Positions 1-13,375 of a DNA stretch of 64,000 bases are shown here, piece by piece. Source of the DNA: Pipra filicauda (taxonomy: Eukaryota; Chordata; Aves; Passeriformes; Pipridae); NCBI RefSeq assembly GCF_003945595.2, contig NW_024103729.1:1-64000 (forward strand). Reading direction: 5' to 3'. The position numbers were made by a program, and so were the translations under genes. The first letter of the stretch is position 1; each line of letters opens with the position of its first letter. The notes below the pieces were generated by a model. The model saw only the letters and a program-made list of their open reading frames with translations. It searched no databases and was not told where the DNA came from.

Positions 1-1959
1 GGCTGTGAACTTCCTGTGCTGTGCAAGCTGCCTTGACTCTTTTTTATTGCTTCAGTGTTATTATCTCCTCCTGGAAATAAAAACAATCATGTTCTCACAT
101 TTGAGAAGCCAAAACATTCCCAGATAACAAACTGGTTGAAAGTTTCTTTTGTTTCCCTTATTAAGTGAAAAAATATGTTTTGAAATTAAAGTAAACCCTA
201 AATTAACATCAAAGCCCATCAAATTAGCTGAGCTGTCATACGCATGACAATGTTGGGTTTTCTTTTTTTTTTCCCCTCCTCTGTAAAATACACAATTTAA
301 ATTGCTTTCCTATTTATTGTTCCTTCCTTGGAATTAATTTTTGCCACAAAATATGTTAATTTATTCAAATGAGACATGATTTTTGAATGTTTAACTGGCA
401 AAAGAACTGCTTTCCTGCTGAAAGACTGAGGTAGAAAATAACATTTTTTTGAAAACATTTCTCAAAAATGTAGCCCCTTTCCATTTTAACGCAGAATGGA
501 CCAATTCTTTAAAACTAGGTCTGGGAAGGTATATAAAAAAACCTGCTTATTCAACTTCTTTTCAAGCTTTGTCATGAATTTGAGAGTAATATCTCAGAGT
601 TGTGCAGCCTATATCACCTTCAAGAAAGAATTATCATCAAATATTTAAACAATTTTCCATCCTCTCTTTATGATCCAAGTGCTGCACATTGCATCATCGT
701 CATCATTATCATCATTATCTTCATCATGCTCATAAAAGAAAGGACTAATGATCAATACTAACTGATTACAACTCAATTAAGGAGGATCTTTTCAGTGTAA
801 ATTTTTTTTAATCTTGCCTCTTCTAGTCCTTGTACATTTTCAAGGTAACTTAATATGTTCCGCTATTTAACATGTTTAATGAGCATATTGGAATATAAGT
901 AAAATTGTTATTTAATGTGCTGTATTTCTTCCACAGTACATACTCAACCTCCCTTGGGCAAAGCGAACATATAAAAAGCAGCCAAAAAAGCCTCCAAATC
1001 TTGCAGTTAGGAAATGGAAGTTCTTGATGTAAGCTACGATAGAATTTAGCTCTTCAGATAAGCAACTATCTAGAAGCCCTGTAAAGATGGCAAGGAGAAG
1101 CTCCAAATCAGTTACCAAGCAGTAGAGAGAGGGTGTGAGAAAGCCAGCGTGGAGGCAGCCTCCTAATACAAATCATCATTTTCTCGTCTGTTTGCACAGA
1201 TGTCCTTTGCAACCATCCTATTATTTTTCATCAAAATTTTATCTGTGAACTCTTTGGGGCAGGGGTAGTTTGATGCACATGGTACCTTGCTCTGTTTTCT
1301 ATGCTTGATAGTGCTTGACAGTGTTATCATAATGCAAATTATTGTTGTTGCTGGTAGGGACTGCACTGAGTGCTCTTCGAGTATCTGCATGTCTGACAAG
1401 CTGTAATACAGTAACATCAGAGAGGAAATCAATATTTCATATTAGTTAATGATTTAATTATGGAAATTCTTCCCTTAATGCCATTTGTTAACTAAAGTCA
1501 CCATAAATTGTATTCTGTTCAGCTCATCTTTCAGTGGCACTCTGAATGACACCTTCCTGACATTTAGATATTGGAATATTAAACAGATTTCTCTTTCCAG
1601 TCCAGTCCAACATTTTGTTCACAATGCAGGCCATCTGGGAATGTGTACCCATTAATGATCTGGGAGGCACTGTTAGGAGTTTGCATATTTTAAAAAGTCA
1701 GAGAAAATTAGAACTGCAGGAAGACCAATGTATCGCACTCTCTTTAAACCAGTAGATTTGACATCCACATGATTACTTTTTTCCATTGGTATCTTGTATG
1801 TTTTTCCCCTTTGCTCATGTATTTATTTTTTAAAATAACTTTCAAGTTTTGGGGTTTTTTTTAAGGCTAGCATTTTGCTGGTTTTTTGATGTGTTATTGG
1901 GACTTTAAAAATATGGAGTGAAGTTCCAGGCTAACCATTCCCATGTAGTCACTTCTAAA
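1..1959. other. AT-rich noncoding stretch, no gene seen
   Basis: No exon or known repeat family is recognised. Open frames on the - strand (912-1118 and 1163-1432) are under 90 codons and show no domain, so they are treated as chance. The only structured item is the imperfect ATC repeat near 692-733. Confidence 0.6.
692..733. repeat. Imperfect (ATC)n microsatellite
   Basis: About 42 bases are built from ATC/ATT trinucleotides with scattered substitutions (CGTC, TATC, TTC, TGC). The interruptions suggest an old array that no longer changes length readily. Confidence 0.85.
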
Positions 1960-3718
1960 CAGCAATATTGTTATTATATAGCAAGTATGCTGTTGGCATT
2001 TCGAGAATCACAGGGGCGCCAGTAATTTGGGTGCAAGCAAAATTTTTTGAAACAGTTCCTGTAAAGATAATTCAGATTAATGGGCCATTTACAGTCTTGC
2101 TAACTTACTAACAGGCTATGTGCTCTAGGTAATCAGGGTGACATTACTGCCGGCACAAAAATGACATCTCGTCATCAGAAATTTTCTTCATTGGCACAGA
2201 AAATGCCAGGCACATCACCTCTGACTGTGTGGCCACCACATCTATTAACCTTATTGATTTGGAGTCATGCTGTGCCACACTGGAAAACTACTCCCTGCTG
2301 AAAGACTCAAGTGGATCAATCCTGAACCATGAACAAAAACTCAATAACTAAATGTAGTAGGCACCTTTCTCCATTAAGTATTCCTCAAAGTAAATCGCAT
2401 TAGAGAACATCACCATGAGGAACTTACCTTGGGATTCTGTGATCTCCTGAAAACTAACAGGGAAAATAGCAAAATAGGAAGGAAAAGATGTGCATATTGC
2501 TAATCATACTTTATATCACTTGATTTTGTTGTCAGATATCTGTCTTCCTGTCATGATAATTTGAGTGTATATAACTCAGTCCCCCTTTCTAAACCTTAAA
2601 AATCTACCTTGCTGTTTGTTTTTCATTATAATTGTCCCTAGTAAGTCGTCCAGTGACAGATGATTATGCAAAAGAAAGTTTTCTATCCTTTATGAACCCT
2701 TCATCATTTTCATGTATTTATCAGCATTCATTTTTGAGGACCTCATTGTGATGGAGCTTGAAAATGAAACAAGCCATCTAACTCCTTTCAGCCTCATACA
2801 GTTAACAAAGAAGGCAACAAAAGGACTTCCAGAGCTTCATATTTCCTGACAAAAGATAGAGGACTGGAGCAAGCTCCATTCATATTTAAATGTTCCTGGC
2901 TTTGGAATTAAAAGTCCATCTTTCATGTTACCATTTCCGTTCCTCACTTTTTTGTTGGTGTTTGCTGGCAGTGAAAGCTCTGCCCCAAAACATTAGTGTG
3001 ACTCTTCAGTTCAGTCTGCAGAACTCCTGTTCTTAGAAAATATCCCTTGTCACAGACAACTGAAACTTTCTTAAATAGCATTTGTGCATCACTGTAGCTT
3101 TGTCCTGGAAAACTGATTTAAGACAAGAAAAGTGTGGGTGCAACAACTGTCTGCACATGTGAGTAGTGGCTGATTACAGCTAAGTTTACTAAAGCCAGCA
3201 GGACCCCTCTCCTCAGGAAAAAATTACTTACCTAAGTAAGGGGTACAGGAAGGGACAGGGTCAATTCTGTTGCTCAGTACTGTGGAAGCAGTTTTTATGC
3301 CCAAGGATCTGATCTGAAAACTTGACAGCTAAAACCAACACACATAGGGTTTAATTTTGCATTGATTTTGGTGCCAATAAACAGAACAAAGTTCAACAAA
3401 AATACTCCTTGCACTGTGTTCAATCCTGCCTATAGTCTGCATAAATACCTATATTACATATTTTAATATTTTATTTCAAAGAAAATTCTAGATTATGCAA
3501 AAAAGGCAAAAGAAAATGCAATGACATATTAGAAAATATTAACAGTTACTTGGGAAAAAGTGACTTCTCAAAGCCATCTAAAAGTCTGCAAAGTATTCTT
3601 TTTATTCCTTAGGAAATAACCCTGGGTTTCTAATTAATATCATGAAATTAAGGCCATTTATCTGAAAAACTGAAAAAAGATCTATATATGCTCCAAAGTT
3701 CAGTGTTTGTCCCTGAGC

Positions 3719-3760
3719 TCTAACATGGGATATACTGTGTGAAAGTCTAACATGGGATAC
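3719..3760. repeat. Short spaced duplication (27-bp period)
   Basis: The 15-mer TCTAACATGGGATAT at 3719-3733 recurs as TCTAACATGGGATAC at 3746-3760, with one mismatch. It is probably a small replication-slippage duplication. Confidence 0.75.
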
Positions 3761-5128
3761 ACCATATATCATCTCTATTTAGAGCCCCTAGGCAGGAAGT
3801 ATGGATAAAAAAAATAATCAAAATTACTGTTTTTCTTTACTGAAAGCCCTCTAAGGAATTCATTGGAATGAGTTCTGTCTGCCCATCTAATTGATAATTA
3901 TTTAATTAGCAATTTATAATGATAATGGGATTTTACCCCCCACCAGTCCATCTTGTCTGTAAGAAAAATATAAGACAACCTTATGTATTACTTTACCACT
4001 TTTGGCAGTTGGCGCAAGATATTGTGGGCCAGCGTTGTGATTCCCTACAGTTAAACCATAAAAGCAATGTATTCATATATTTCCTTTGCCCACAGTGTTT
4101 CCTTTTCTCATTACCGTGGGTGACTGGCATTCTCACAATGTGTGTGGGTGCACAGGCTTGTTGTGTCACCGTGGACAGTTCTAAGAGCAGCTTCATTAGT
4201 TCTTTTTACAACAAAAGCTAGGTTTTTTTTCCTGCCTTCTCTTTCTTTCCCTTAGTTGGCATGCGGGTTGAATTTTTCTTGGACCCCCTGCTTGACTTTT
4301 TTTTTAGAGCTCCTTTTGAACAGTGCAGCAGTGTGAACACTAGGAATTGTAACTGATAGACTGTTTGCAGGAGAACTCATGAAAGTTCTCTTTGTTCACT
4401 TCACATCAACCAGGTTTATGCAGACCCTCCCCCATCTCAGCCAAACAGGGAAAAGGAAATCCACTTTTAATTATACATTGATGGGAATCACTGTATAGTG
4501 AAATTGCATCAAGTGGAGAATGCCCACTTTATTCTCTTTTATCTAAGAATCCAAAAGAAGCACTGGTGTAAAAAAAATAGATATGCAAGCATAGACTTTG
4601 CAATATAGAGCCAGGCCTGCCTAATTTAAATCAATCTGCCAACTCCACTTCCAGTCTTGATTAAAATTTTCAGCTGAATCTTTGCACTGTGAGAGTGTCT
4701 TGTCTTTAGTCCTTGAGCCTTGAAGGTCTTCTTTCTGAGATCTTACCAAAACGATTTCCCCAAAACAATAATTTTTTAATGTGAAAAGGCAGAGTTGTAA
4801 GCATAAGATATTTTCAAAATCTGAAATGATAATATAGATGTTTTTTCCCTCCCTCAGACAAGCATATTGAAATTGTGTAGAAGAATCCTAAGGGCAGAAA
4901 GAGAGAAGATATATCTGGTGGCAGAATTAAAAGATTATGTAACCTGGCAAGAAGTATAAGCAAACAAGAGAAGCACTTTTTGTCCTTTTATGCTGTTGCG
5001 CGCACTGAAATTAATGGAAAAATTTTCAGCATTACTTACAGGAACCTCTGAGATTATAAATCATTTTAGTAATCTGCTAATAAATATGTAATGTTAATTT
5101 TCTTAGATTTTTTAAGATTAATATCACA

Positions 5129-5172
5129 AGATACCATTAATATAGAGATGAGATACCATTAATATAGAGATG
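5129..5172. repeat. Perfect 22-bp tandem duplication
   Basis: The unit beginning AGATACCATTAATATAG and ending AGATG occupies 5129-5150 and is repeated without a mismatch at 5151-5172. The lack of divergence suggests that this duplication is recent. It may be a length polymorphism or, less likely, an assembly artefact. Confidence 0.95.
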
Positions 5173-8100
5173 ATGAGGTAGAATATTCATCTTTACTTTG
5201 TGTACTGTTAAAGTTTACTATGGTTATATTTGCCCTTTGAATATTCCTGTACAGAAAGGAAATACTGGCATTTTTCTCAAACATTTAATCAGGAAAGGAG
5301 TATCTTTGAAAATGTTCTTGAAGGTCATTTTTTATGTTCTTTTTTAAATCACTTTATCTTAGTTGTTCCAAATTAATTTATTTTATACAATTTAGTAACT
5401 GTTTTTTTTTTAATATTTCCTGACAAAAAATGTTAACACCTGCAAAATAAGTGTTGTGAAGACCAAAGAAAGAGCAGTCTACATGGAAACATCTTATGAT
5501 TCTGTCCTTACATGTTTAGCCAGAGTCATATAGAGGGACTGGGATAAGACAGAAAAGTTCTCCATGTATATTAGGAGAAATTGTGGCCTGGCAAATGAAA
5601 GAAACCAGGCAATGCTGATAAATCTCAGCTCAAAATCCTGATCACCTCAAGGTCGAAGACAACTGTGCAGTTCTGTCTTGCAGAAACACCAAGGATGTGT
5701 TGAGCTGTTGACCGGCCCTTGTCTTAGGGAACCAAATCTAGACACTACATCTAAGCAGAGCCTAGGAAAACTCCACCCAGTTTCCACCACCAATACTAGC
5801 ATACACTCCTCTGCTGCATGACCAAGTCACAAATGTGTGACTAATAATCCTTCTGGCCCTGTTCAGACTGGGGCTTCTACTCCTCTGTTGTCTCACCACT
5901 GTCCCAGATTTTCTTCAAAGGACCTTCAATAATAAGTTTATTACTTCCTCAGCAAAAGTTTGCACAAGAGGAAAGCATGTGGGTATAGCCAGGAAGAATG
6001 AGGAGCTGAATAAGGCAGAGATTAAAAGTTATGTTATGAGCCTGATCAGTCTCCTCTGAACTTCATTTCTTTCCTCATCTACAGTCCCCAAACTTATCCG
6101 CAGAAGTGCGTAGTGACAACTGAAATTCTAACAAGACCAGGAGTTTTCCACAGCTTTTTTGATTTATTTATTTGCCAGAGCCATGAGTTTCCAATATCAA
6201 TGTAACGCTTTACCCAAGTTTGTGAGCTTACATGAGTCAGTCCATCAAGGGTCTGCTACACCAGAATGGGAACATCATATCTTCCCAGATGCTCATAGTC
6301 TCAAAGAGTAAGGAAAACAGGAGATATGTAACAGCTAAATACTAATTATTTTGGATATTTTTTTGGCGAAAGAAATGCACCTTGTGATGTTATACCACAT
6401 GAGGCTATTTGAAAATGTTCATTTATCACCAGGAAAAGAAAGGAAGGACTCTTAAAACACAAGATCCCAGTCAGATCCCAGGACCAAATATAAAATAATT
6501 CAGAATAGGCAGCAGGTCAGCTTCCAATCAAATGAGATTTTACTGTAGCCAACCACTAAATGACACAGAAGCATGGAAATTGAGGCCAAAGTAGCTGGGA
6601 AGGCTTAGCCATGCAAAGGAGCCTCAAGAAAAAGACTACAGTGGAACAACTGATGCACAGCAGGAGTTGCCTGGCAGTGGTGCCTCTCTGCCCGCTGTGA
6701 GGCAATCATCCAGGGAGAAAAAGATGGGAATGAAACTGACTTGGGAAAAGGCTGAAGGCAGGGGCCTGAGAAACAAAAAGGTAGCTTAGAAATATGGTGA
6801 AAAGTAAACCTTAGGTTTGATTGTTCTGGTTTGCTTCCTTTTTACATCTACTGGAGGTTATTTAAGAGAGTCCTCAAAGACCAGTCTAAGGTTTGCTGCT
6901 GAGAATAAAACCACTGAGATGGATAACGTTCTTACAACAAAAGAGTTTAAAAAAAGTAAGTGGGAACATTTTCTTGTCCTGACTTCGTTGTCTGGATTCT
7001 CTATATCTCTCCTAGAATAGACTAGGGCCACTCCTTGCTTTCAGTGAAGTTGTTCATTCATTTATTGCTGAATGAGTTCAGTTTAGAATCAGGACTCTTT
7101 TCTTTAAAGTTCAGAAAAATGTAGTTCAGCAAGTTTCCTTCTGTGGAGAACTTAGGATCACTGTTTGAGAGAGAAGCCCTTGAGGCTGACGTGCTTTAGT
7201 TGGAGTTCTGCTGAACTGAATTTGCACATTAAGTACTGTACCTTGCTCTTGCCTGATGAAGCATCCCTTGTTTAAGACCACATGTGTGTGTAAATAAAGG
7301 AAAATGGGATACAGCCTCAGGATTTATGCTGTGTCATCTGTGAACAGGCCATTTGGGCTGCATGGGGAGCCAAGAACTGCTGGGTTGTGGATATGCAAGC
7401 CTCAGTTCTCAGTGGTATGCAGTGGAAGGCAGTCCCATACCACTAGAAAATTCACCAAGCCAGACTTCCACAGCTGGATTTTTCCAGTTTAAGCTTACTT
7501 TGGGACTAGGGCTAGTGTAGAGATGATTTAAAATATGTAAGATATAAGCCCATAGGTTCTTCAGTAGTCTTAGGTCTCTCTGCAAGAGCAAATAATGTAA
7601 TATTATTAATAATGAGGGGACAGATTTTTCCTGCTTGTTCATATTGATGAAATGTTGCTCAAGTGCGTTATCCTTACAAAGGTAAGGATGTGTAATTGGA
7701 CTTTAGATTGACAAGCAGCACTAACAATTAAATGCCCATCTTGAGCAGGTGTCCTGAATACAATCACTTCAGTCTTTAGTGACGGTTTTCACGCAACCAT
7801 CACCAGGTTTGTGGACATAGAAATGAGATCAGAATGTGTTCACTTATGTTTCTATACTCTGCTTGGTTGTGTGGAGCTGCGAAGACTGACATCTATTAAT
7901 GGAAAAGCCTTTGACAATGACACGTCTCTTTTCGCAAGAATCTGAATAGCAGTGACAGATCAGGAACCTCATTTTGATGCTCACTGCATATTTTTCTTTT
8001 CTCCTCAGTTCAGACATACTCGTTTCATTAAGTTGGGTCAGTTAGGTCAGGCAGCCTTATAATTATCTCCCAGAACCAAAGCTCTGGCTGAACTTTTAGT

Positions 8101-8591
8101 TCAGAACATTGTGTCTTTGCCGGGACCTGGTGAGGTTATCCTCCGTTTCACTTCAAAATTACGAGGATGGATTCTTCTGTGCTTGTGTATACTTTGTATA
8201 CCTGCCAAGTCCTCTCCTTCCATTCCTTCAGGTAGTCTCAGAAGTGACTGATTATAAATGCTGATCTGACTCTGTAAGCTTTCAGCAGCACACCTGAGGT
8301 TCCCATTTCCTTTCATGGTGAACAGTTTTTCTTTCTTTCTTTGACTTTTTTGAGGAACTGATTCCAAAGATTTTATTCACAGTAGTTAACAGGTGTGAAT
8401 TGGTGTTTGCTAGCATAAGTGTCGTGCTGGGTAGCCCTTTGTTCCCTTCCTGCTGCTTCCCTGCTCTATTATGGCAAAACTTACTTTAATAGGAGTTTTT
8501 TTAATGGTTTTTACAGTGTGTATTTTTAAAGTATATTATGGAATAAAAGTGAATACCTATCAGAACAATGTGTTCCTATGAACCTCTAACA

Positions 8592-8676
8592 ATTGGGCAT
8601 ATCTCTTGATTTCAATGGACACACTCCAGAACAAGGGACTCATACCACCTGAGCAGGAGTGCTAGAATCTGGCCCT
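8592..8676 (+). repeat. Degenerate palindromic MITE-like relic
   Basis: The core CTTGATTTCAATGGAC (8604-8619) is followed by ACTCCAG and ends with AGAATCTGGCCCT (8664-8676). The core-plus-end arrangement matches other relics in this window and repeats often seen in bird, crocodile and turtle DNA. I infer an old non-autonomous DNA transposon but do not assign a family name. Confidence 0.45.
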
Positions 8677-8754
8677 CAACAGATGCAGTTTTGTTTCCAC
8701 CAGCATGTGCCAATTAAAATTATTCTGCTGTAATAAAATATCAGGAGACAGAAA

Positions 8755-8960
8755 AGTAACCGCCGTGAACTGAGGCGATGCTGAAGAGTTAAGCGCCTTT
8801 TCAGCTGACACAGATCCCCTGCTCCATTGGCGATCAATGGTAATAATGACATTCGCTTTCCAAGGTAGTGCTGGGCTGCTGAGGGCTGATTCTGATGCCA
8901 GTGGCTGGCGCGAGTCGTTGAGGGATATTAAAAGAGCATGTTGGATGGGCGGCAGGAAGA
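8755..8960. other. CpG-retaining block with CCATTG/CAATGG inverted repeat
   Basis: About ten CpGs fall in roughly 200 bases, against a surrounding sequence nearly devoid of them. At 8824-8840 the 6-base arms CCATTG and CAATGG flank GCGAT. No open frame here is convincing: the small frames at 8834-9112 (-) and 8938-9123 (+) overlap on opposite strands. CpG retention in AT-rich DNA suggests a constrained or unmethylated regulatory element. That is inference only. Confidence 0.3.
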
Positions 8961-9130
8961 TCTGAAGCCACTAGAGATGTGGAGCAGAAATAATAGTAGG
9001 AGTGGTAAGAATGGCACCATTTCCAGAATGTCTGAATTAAGAAGGAAGGCAGGAGAGGCTGAGCTGCTTTTGAAATACTCTGTCGGCTCAGTACCAAGTG
9101 ATTGTAGATCATTTCAGCTATAAGTGCCTC

Positions 9131-12100
9131 AGAAATTAAAAGGAACTACTGAAAATTTTAGTTCTACAAATCTTAATGAGAGTGGTTTTAGCCAGCAAAC
9201 AAAGCCAAAAAAATGTTCCTTCTGATAAGTATTTTCCTTTCAATTGGAAGATATAAACTGCAAAGTCTTTACACCTGTTTCATGCCTTTGTAATATGACC
9301 CAGCCACGGGTGTTCCTCCCAATGTCCATAATTTGAGAAGACACTGAATCCTGGGCTGATATTTAAAGAAATCTCTTACTTTAAAAAAATGGTATTTTTT
9401 TTTATTTTGCCTATTTCTTTTTACTGTGGCTAATGTGGCTTGTTTTAATAAGAACTGCAATCCTTGTGTTTCCTGAACCTTTCAGTAATTACAGCTCAAT
9501 TTCTGAGCTGTGACACAATTTCAATTGATTGCAGTGTTACAGAATTTACGGGATTTTGCTGCTTTAGTTGTGACATTTGTCCCTCACAGCTCGATTTGTT
9601 TCTGTTTTCCTACTTGAGGGTTGTAGATCTAGGTTTTTATTTTTCATACATCTATTTAAAATCTCATTGGGATGGGAGAAATCCAACATCAAACAGTAAA
9701 AAATCCCAAAACCAACCAACCAACTGACCAAAAAACCCACCCCAAACAGAAGGGTTTTAAGAGCAAAGAAAAAATGCATATGAAAAAAGGGGAAACTTGC
9801 TGCATCATCAACATGCCAGGGCACACAGCAGTCCTGTACTCTTCAACCATGTTTCTTTTTTCCCTCTTAAAATCCCACCTCTGTTAAGAACTCTCAGACT
9901 TCTTGAGGCAGGAATGAACCTTTATAAAGAAAAGGTTTATCCTTTGAAGTAGAGAGCTCTTCAAAACCAAAAACTTTTGTGACTCTGCAAAGGTCCATTC
10001 CAAGTAACCAGAAACCAAATCTAGAAGATCCATTTTGTAAAGTAGGGCATTGGAAATGATACACCAATTTACCAGTGGCTGGTGACATGAAAAGTCTGGC
10101 AGAAATTAGCTATAGCAGAAATTATTTTAAAAAGAAATCAGTCTTTTGTTGAAAGAGAAATATTTTGCAAGAAAAATCTTACCTTTTTTTTTTTTTTTTT
10201 ACAGAAACGGTTGCTTTTCCTCTGAAGTCCAGTATGGATTCTGAAGGAGGAAGAATGTGGTTCCACATTCCCTCCCCACATACACTCACACTTGAACATC
10301 TAGAATCACTTTGCCTGGAACTATACTTTTTGACAAAAAGCATTTTCACAAAAATGGTCATATAATTGTTTTCAAATAGTTAGAAGAAAAATCAACATTT
10401 TGAAAGCTGATGCAAGGTAACTTTTGTCCTCTAGACAGCTCTATTCATATATTCTTTAGCTGTCAGAAGCAGAACTGTAGTTCAGCAATTACCTGTATTA
10501 CATTCACATCTTCCTTTTTCTGTTAAATCATGCACACACATTTTCAATTTATTAGCGCTGGATAAGTGGCCAACTATGTCTAGAAGCCTTGTAATGTGTA
10601 AATTACTCTAGCCAGTTCTAAGAAGGAATATGTGTCCATGAAAGTGAATTACTCACAGATCACAAATGAAACCACCTTTTCAAAATTATTTCAGATGGTC
10701 TAATTATCTGCAAAATGTAGGATTGGTTTTGTACTGTTGACATTTGTTAATACCCACCAAAAATGCTTGTGGCATTTTTGTATGCACAGCAGGAAAATCA
10801 GTATGGAACTGGAACTTGTTGTTAATAAAACTTGAAAAGCACAGCTTAAGGTCTTTGCTGAACTATAAATGATTTAGGCCTCTCAAACCTACATACTGTC
10901 TTAGGGTGAGAACATATGGAAAATACACATGAAAAAGCAATTACAGAAAGATTTGGGTTTGGGGTATTGATATTAATTAGAGGTGAATAATACTGATTTG
11001 AAAACTTGACACTTCAGAAATGGCAAAGCAAAGCAATCACTGACATGTCTGGAATTCATATTACCTGTCCAAGCAATTTTCTTTCTCCTTCTGTAAGTGC
11101 ACAGTATTGTTCATTTCAATAAGATACTACAGACAGAGACTAGACATTCAATTCCCCCTTCTTCAGACAACTGGGATTTAAATATCCATTCAGTTCAGTA
11201 AGTGGTATGTCTATCATGAAACTCCTTTTTAACTCTATGTCTATGGTTGCATACACATGGCTGATATATAATTAAGAGGGATTTTGCATCCTTCTGAAGA
11301 GCAGAAATGTGTACAGTAGTGGATTTTTTTTAATTTGAGATACAGGCAGTGGATCACTGGCACTGAATATCTATAAAGATGACAGTGCTACTCGAGCAAA
11401 AAAAAGATCTTTTACAGAGAGTTAGATCAAAGACAATAAGGCTGGTGACATACTGAAAATTAGTATCTACTTCTGTCTGATATTAAGACTGAGTAGGCTT
11501 ATCTATCACTAAAAAAAGTTGCGTTGTTATCCACTGATATGCTTTGATTTGACTTTTCTTGAAAGAAATTTAGTACCAATAGTAGGTGTATGCTGGGAGT
11601 GGTTTTCAAAGGAGACAGATCTGTCTGATGTTGTGACCCAAGTGTGGTTTTGGGTAGGTTAAATCTGGTTTATTGTCTGTTCATCTTCAGGATCAATAAA
11701 ATGGGTGCGGCAAAGTCTGCTGAAAGTCCTGAAAGGAGTTCCTGGAGCTCAATGTTGAAACTATGAACAGAGCATTTAAGTAATGTCAGATCACAGCAGA
11801 AAAATTAAACTTTAGAATCAACCTTTATCACTAAAGCTACCAGGAGTCTCTTCCAGGTTTACTCTCACAGGACATGAATATAAGAAGCTATTTTGAACTG
11901 AAAAGTCAATAGAAAAGATTTTGAAACAAATAAGAGAAAATCAACAGGATCTATTTATAAGGATCAGATTGTATTTCTCCAGACGGAATTCAATAGGGAA
12001 ATTGCTGAATTTTAACTTTGACATCAGGTAAGTTAGTTAAGTATGAATACAGTTTCTATTGAGAACAGATACAATTTTGTAGGAGCTCTATGGACAACAT

Positions 12101-12189
12101 AAGATCATGTGATCAAAATATTGTATCTGGGTTTTTCTAAAACCCTTATAAAGGATCCCTAACTCACAAGATCTTTGAGAAACTAAATT
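9131..12189. other. Noncoding stretch with CA-rich and T-rich tracts
   Basis: No gene is recognised. The stretch includes an A/C-rich low-complexity tract around 9695-9755 (AACCAACCAACCAAC and similar) and a T17 run at 10184-10200. Part of 11940-12189 may be the decayed 5' end of the LINE copy that follows, but no motif proves it. Confidence 0.5.
10184..10200. repeat. T17 homopolymer
   Basis: Seventeen T residues are followed by ACAG. This resembles a polypyrimidine tract plus 3' splice site, but the frame that follows has no recognisable product. It may instead be the poly(A) tail of a - strand retroelement too decayed to recognise. Confidence 0.9.
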
Positions 12190-13375
12190 CTTAAGAAATA
12201 AAAGAAAACAGCTTGGATTAATAACCAAATAAAAATAGGAGACAACAGGGAGAAATAACTTTTTTCACAACACAGAGTTTGCTGACAGAAGCACAGAGAA
12301 TCTGTGCACTCTTTATATTCATAAATAACATTTGTCAAGGAAGGGGGATGATTCAGGAGGTGCCGCTGTTTATAGATGATACAAAATTATTTAAGGTTGA
12401 TGTGTCTACAGCTGACTGTGAAGGTTTGGAATAGTATTTCCTAGCCAAGTAGGGGACAAAATAGTATAGGACATTCAGTGTGTGTTCCAGTTGCTTGAAA
12501 ATAAACACCTAGTCATCTGAGGGGGGACATGCCCGAGTGAAGATGGCAGAAATCACACACACAGCCAGTGTGACATTACATGCCTATGTTTGGGAAACTG
12601 ATATATTCCAACACTTATGGAGAAAAACAGTCTTAGGCCTGTGTAAAAGTGGCTTGCAAAATTTTCAGGTAAGAGGTTTGAAGTCAACGTGTATGATTCT
12701 CTGAAAACACCAATAATGGTCAAAATTGAAAATTGACCATTAGATTATTAGAAAAAGAAATCAAAAGGGGTATGCTCCTGCAATGCTCCTGCATAAAACT
12801 GCTATAAACATCAGGAATACTGTGTTCAGTATTGATTTTTGCATCTATAGAAAACTATAGGAGAACTGGGAAAGGATTATAAGGGAGATGGGAAGAATGT
12901 AGCTGCTTTCATATGAGTTCGAGTACATTAGGACTCTTCATCTTGCAAAAGCCATGTCAGAAGAGAGATATGACAGAAAACTATGAAAAAACATGAATTA
13001 TGTCAGAATGTGAGCAGGGAATCATCATTCACTATTTCTCACAGTATGAGATGCAAGGCTCCCACAGCAAATGAGCTTTTAAGGTTTAAAATGGAGAAAA
13101 TGCTGCCAGTTGTGGACTTCATTTCTATAGAAAACTATGGAGGCTAAAAGTATAGATGGACTGAAAAAACAATAAGACAAAGTCATGTAGTTTTGGTCCA
13201 TCAGTGGTTCTTAAACAAGATGACCTGGAGGCAACACTGAGGTTAGTTACTTTACAAGTTAGAAATATCCAGAATGCAGAAGGAAAAATTACTTTATGCA
13301 TACCACTGCCTCTGCTTTTCTCTAGCCAATCACTGATGCTGGAACAAAGGAGCAACTATTGAAAATAAACATGAC
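12190..13375 (+). mobile_element. Decayed CR1/L3-type LINE copy (reverse transcriptase and 3' part)
   Basis: This is a relic of a non-LTR retrotransposon whose product reverse-transcribes its own RNA at a nicked target. In one frame, 12309-12332 reads LFIFINNI, close to the LFNIFIND stretch of CR1-clade reverse transcriptases. In the same frame, 12366-12395 reads LFIDDTKLFK, the catalytic FADD box with A changed to I. Upstream, GCTTGGATTAATAACC near 12211 matches the expected preceding region. Downstream, AATACTGTGTTCAGTATTG (12815-12833), AGAGAGATATGACAGAAAACT (near 12963) and GGTCCATCAGTGG (13197-13209) keep the order of the CR1/L3 3' half. Stops and indels are abundant, so it is inactive and ancient. 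The 5' boundary is uncertain. Confidence 0.75.
12714..12742. repeat. Perfect 10-bp inverted repeat inside the LINE copy
   Basis: The arms TAATGGTCAA (12714-12723) and TTGACCATTA (12733-12742) flank a 9-base AT-rich spacer. It is probably incidental to LINE decay. Confidence 0.8.

Larger units (their letters stand above)
1960..8591. other. Noncoding stretch, mostly without recognisable features
   Basis: No coding exon was recognised. The part at about 1960-2300 is less AT-rich and holds isolated CpGs (GGGGCGCCAG, TGCCGGCAC, CTCGTC), so it might be a conserved noncoding element, but this cannot be tested from one sequence. Two local tandem duplications (3719-3760, 5129-5172) are listed separately. 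Weak traces of the palindromic TTGAAGTCAATG-type repeat may lie near 5003-5060 and 7888-7925. The 3919-4221 frame (100 codons) overlaps a - strand frame and has no recognisable domain. Confidence 0.5.

Noticed and set aside
10184..10204. T17 followed by ACAG, like a 3' splice site
   Set aside because: The frame after it has no recognisable product and no matching donor could be linked.
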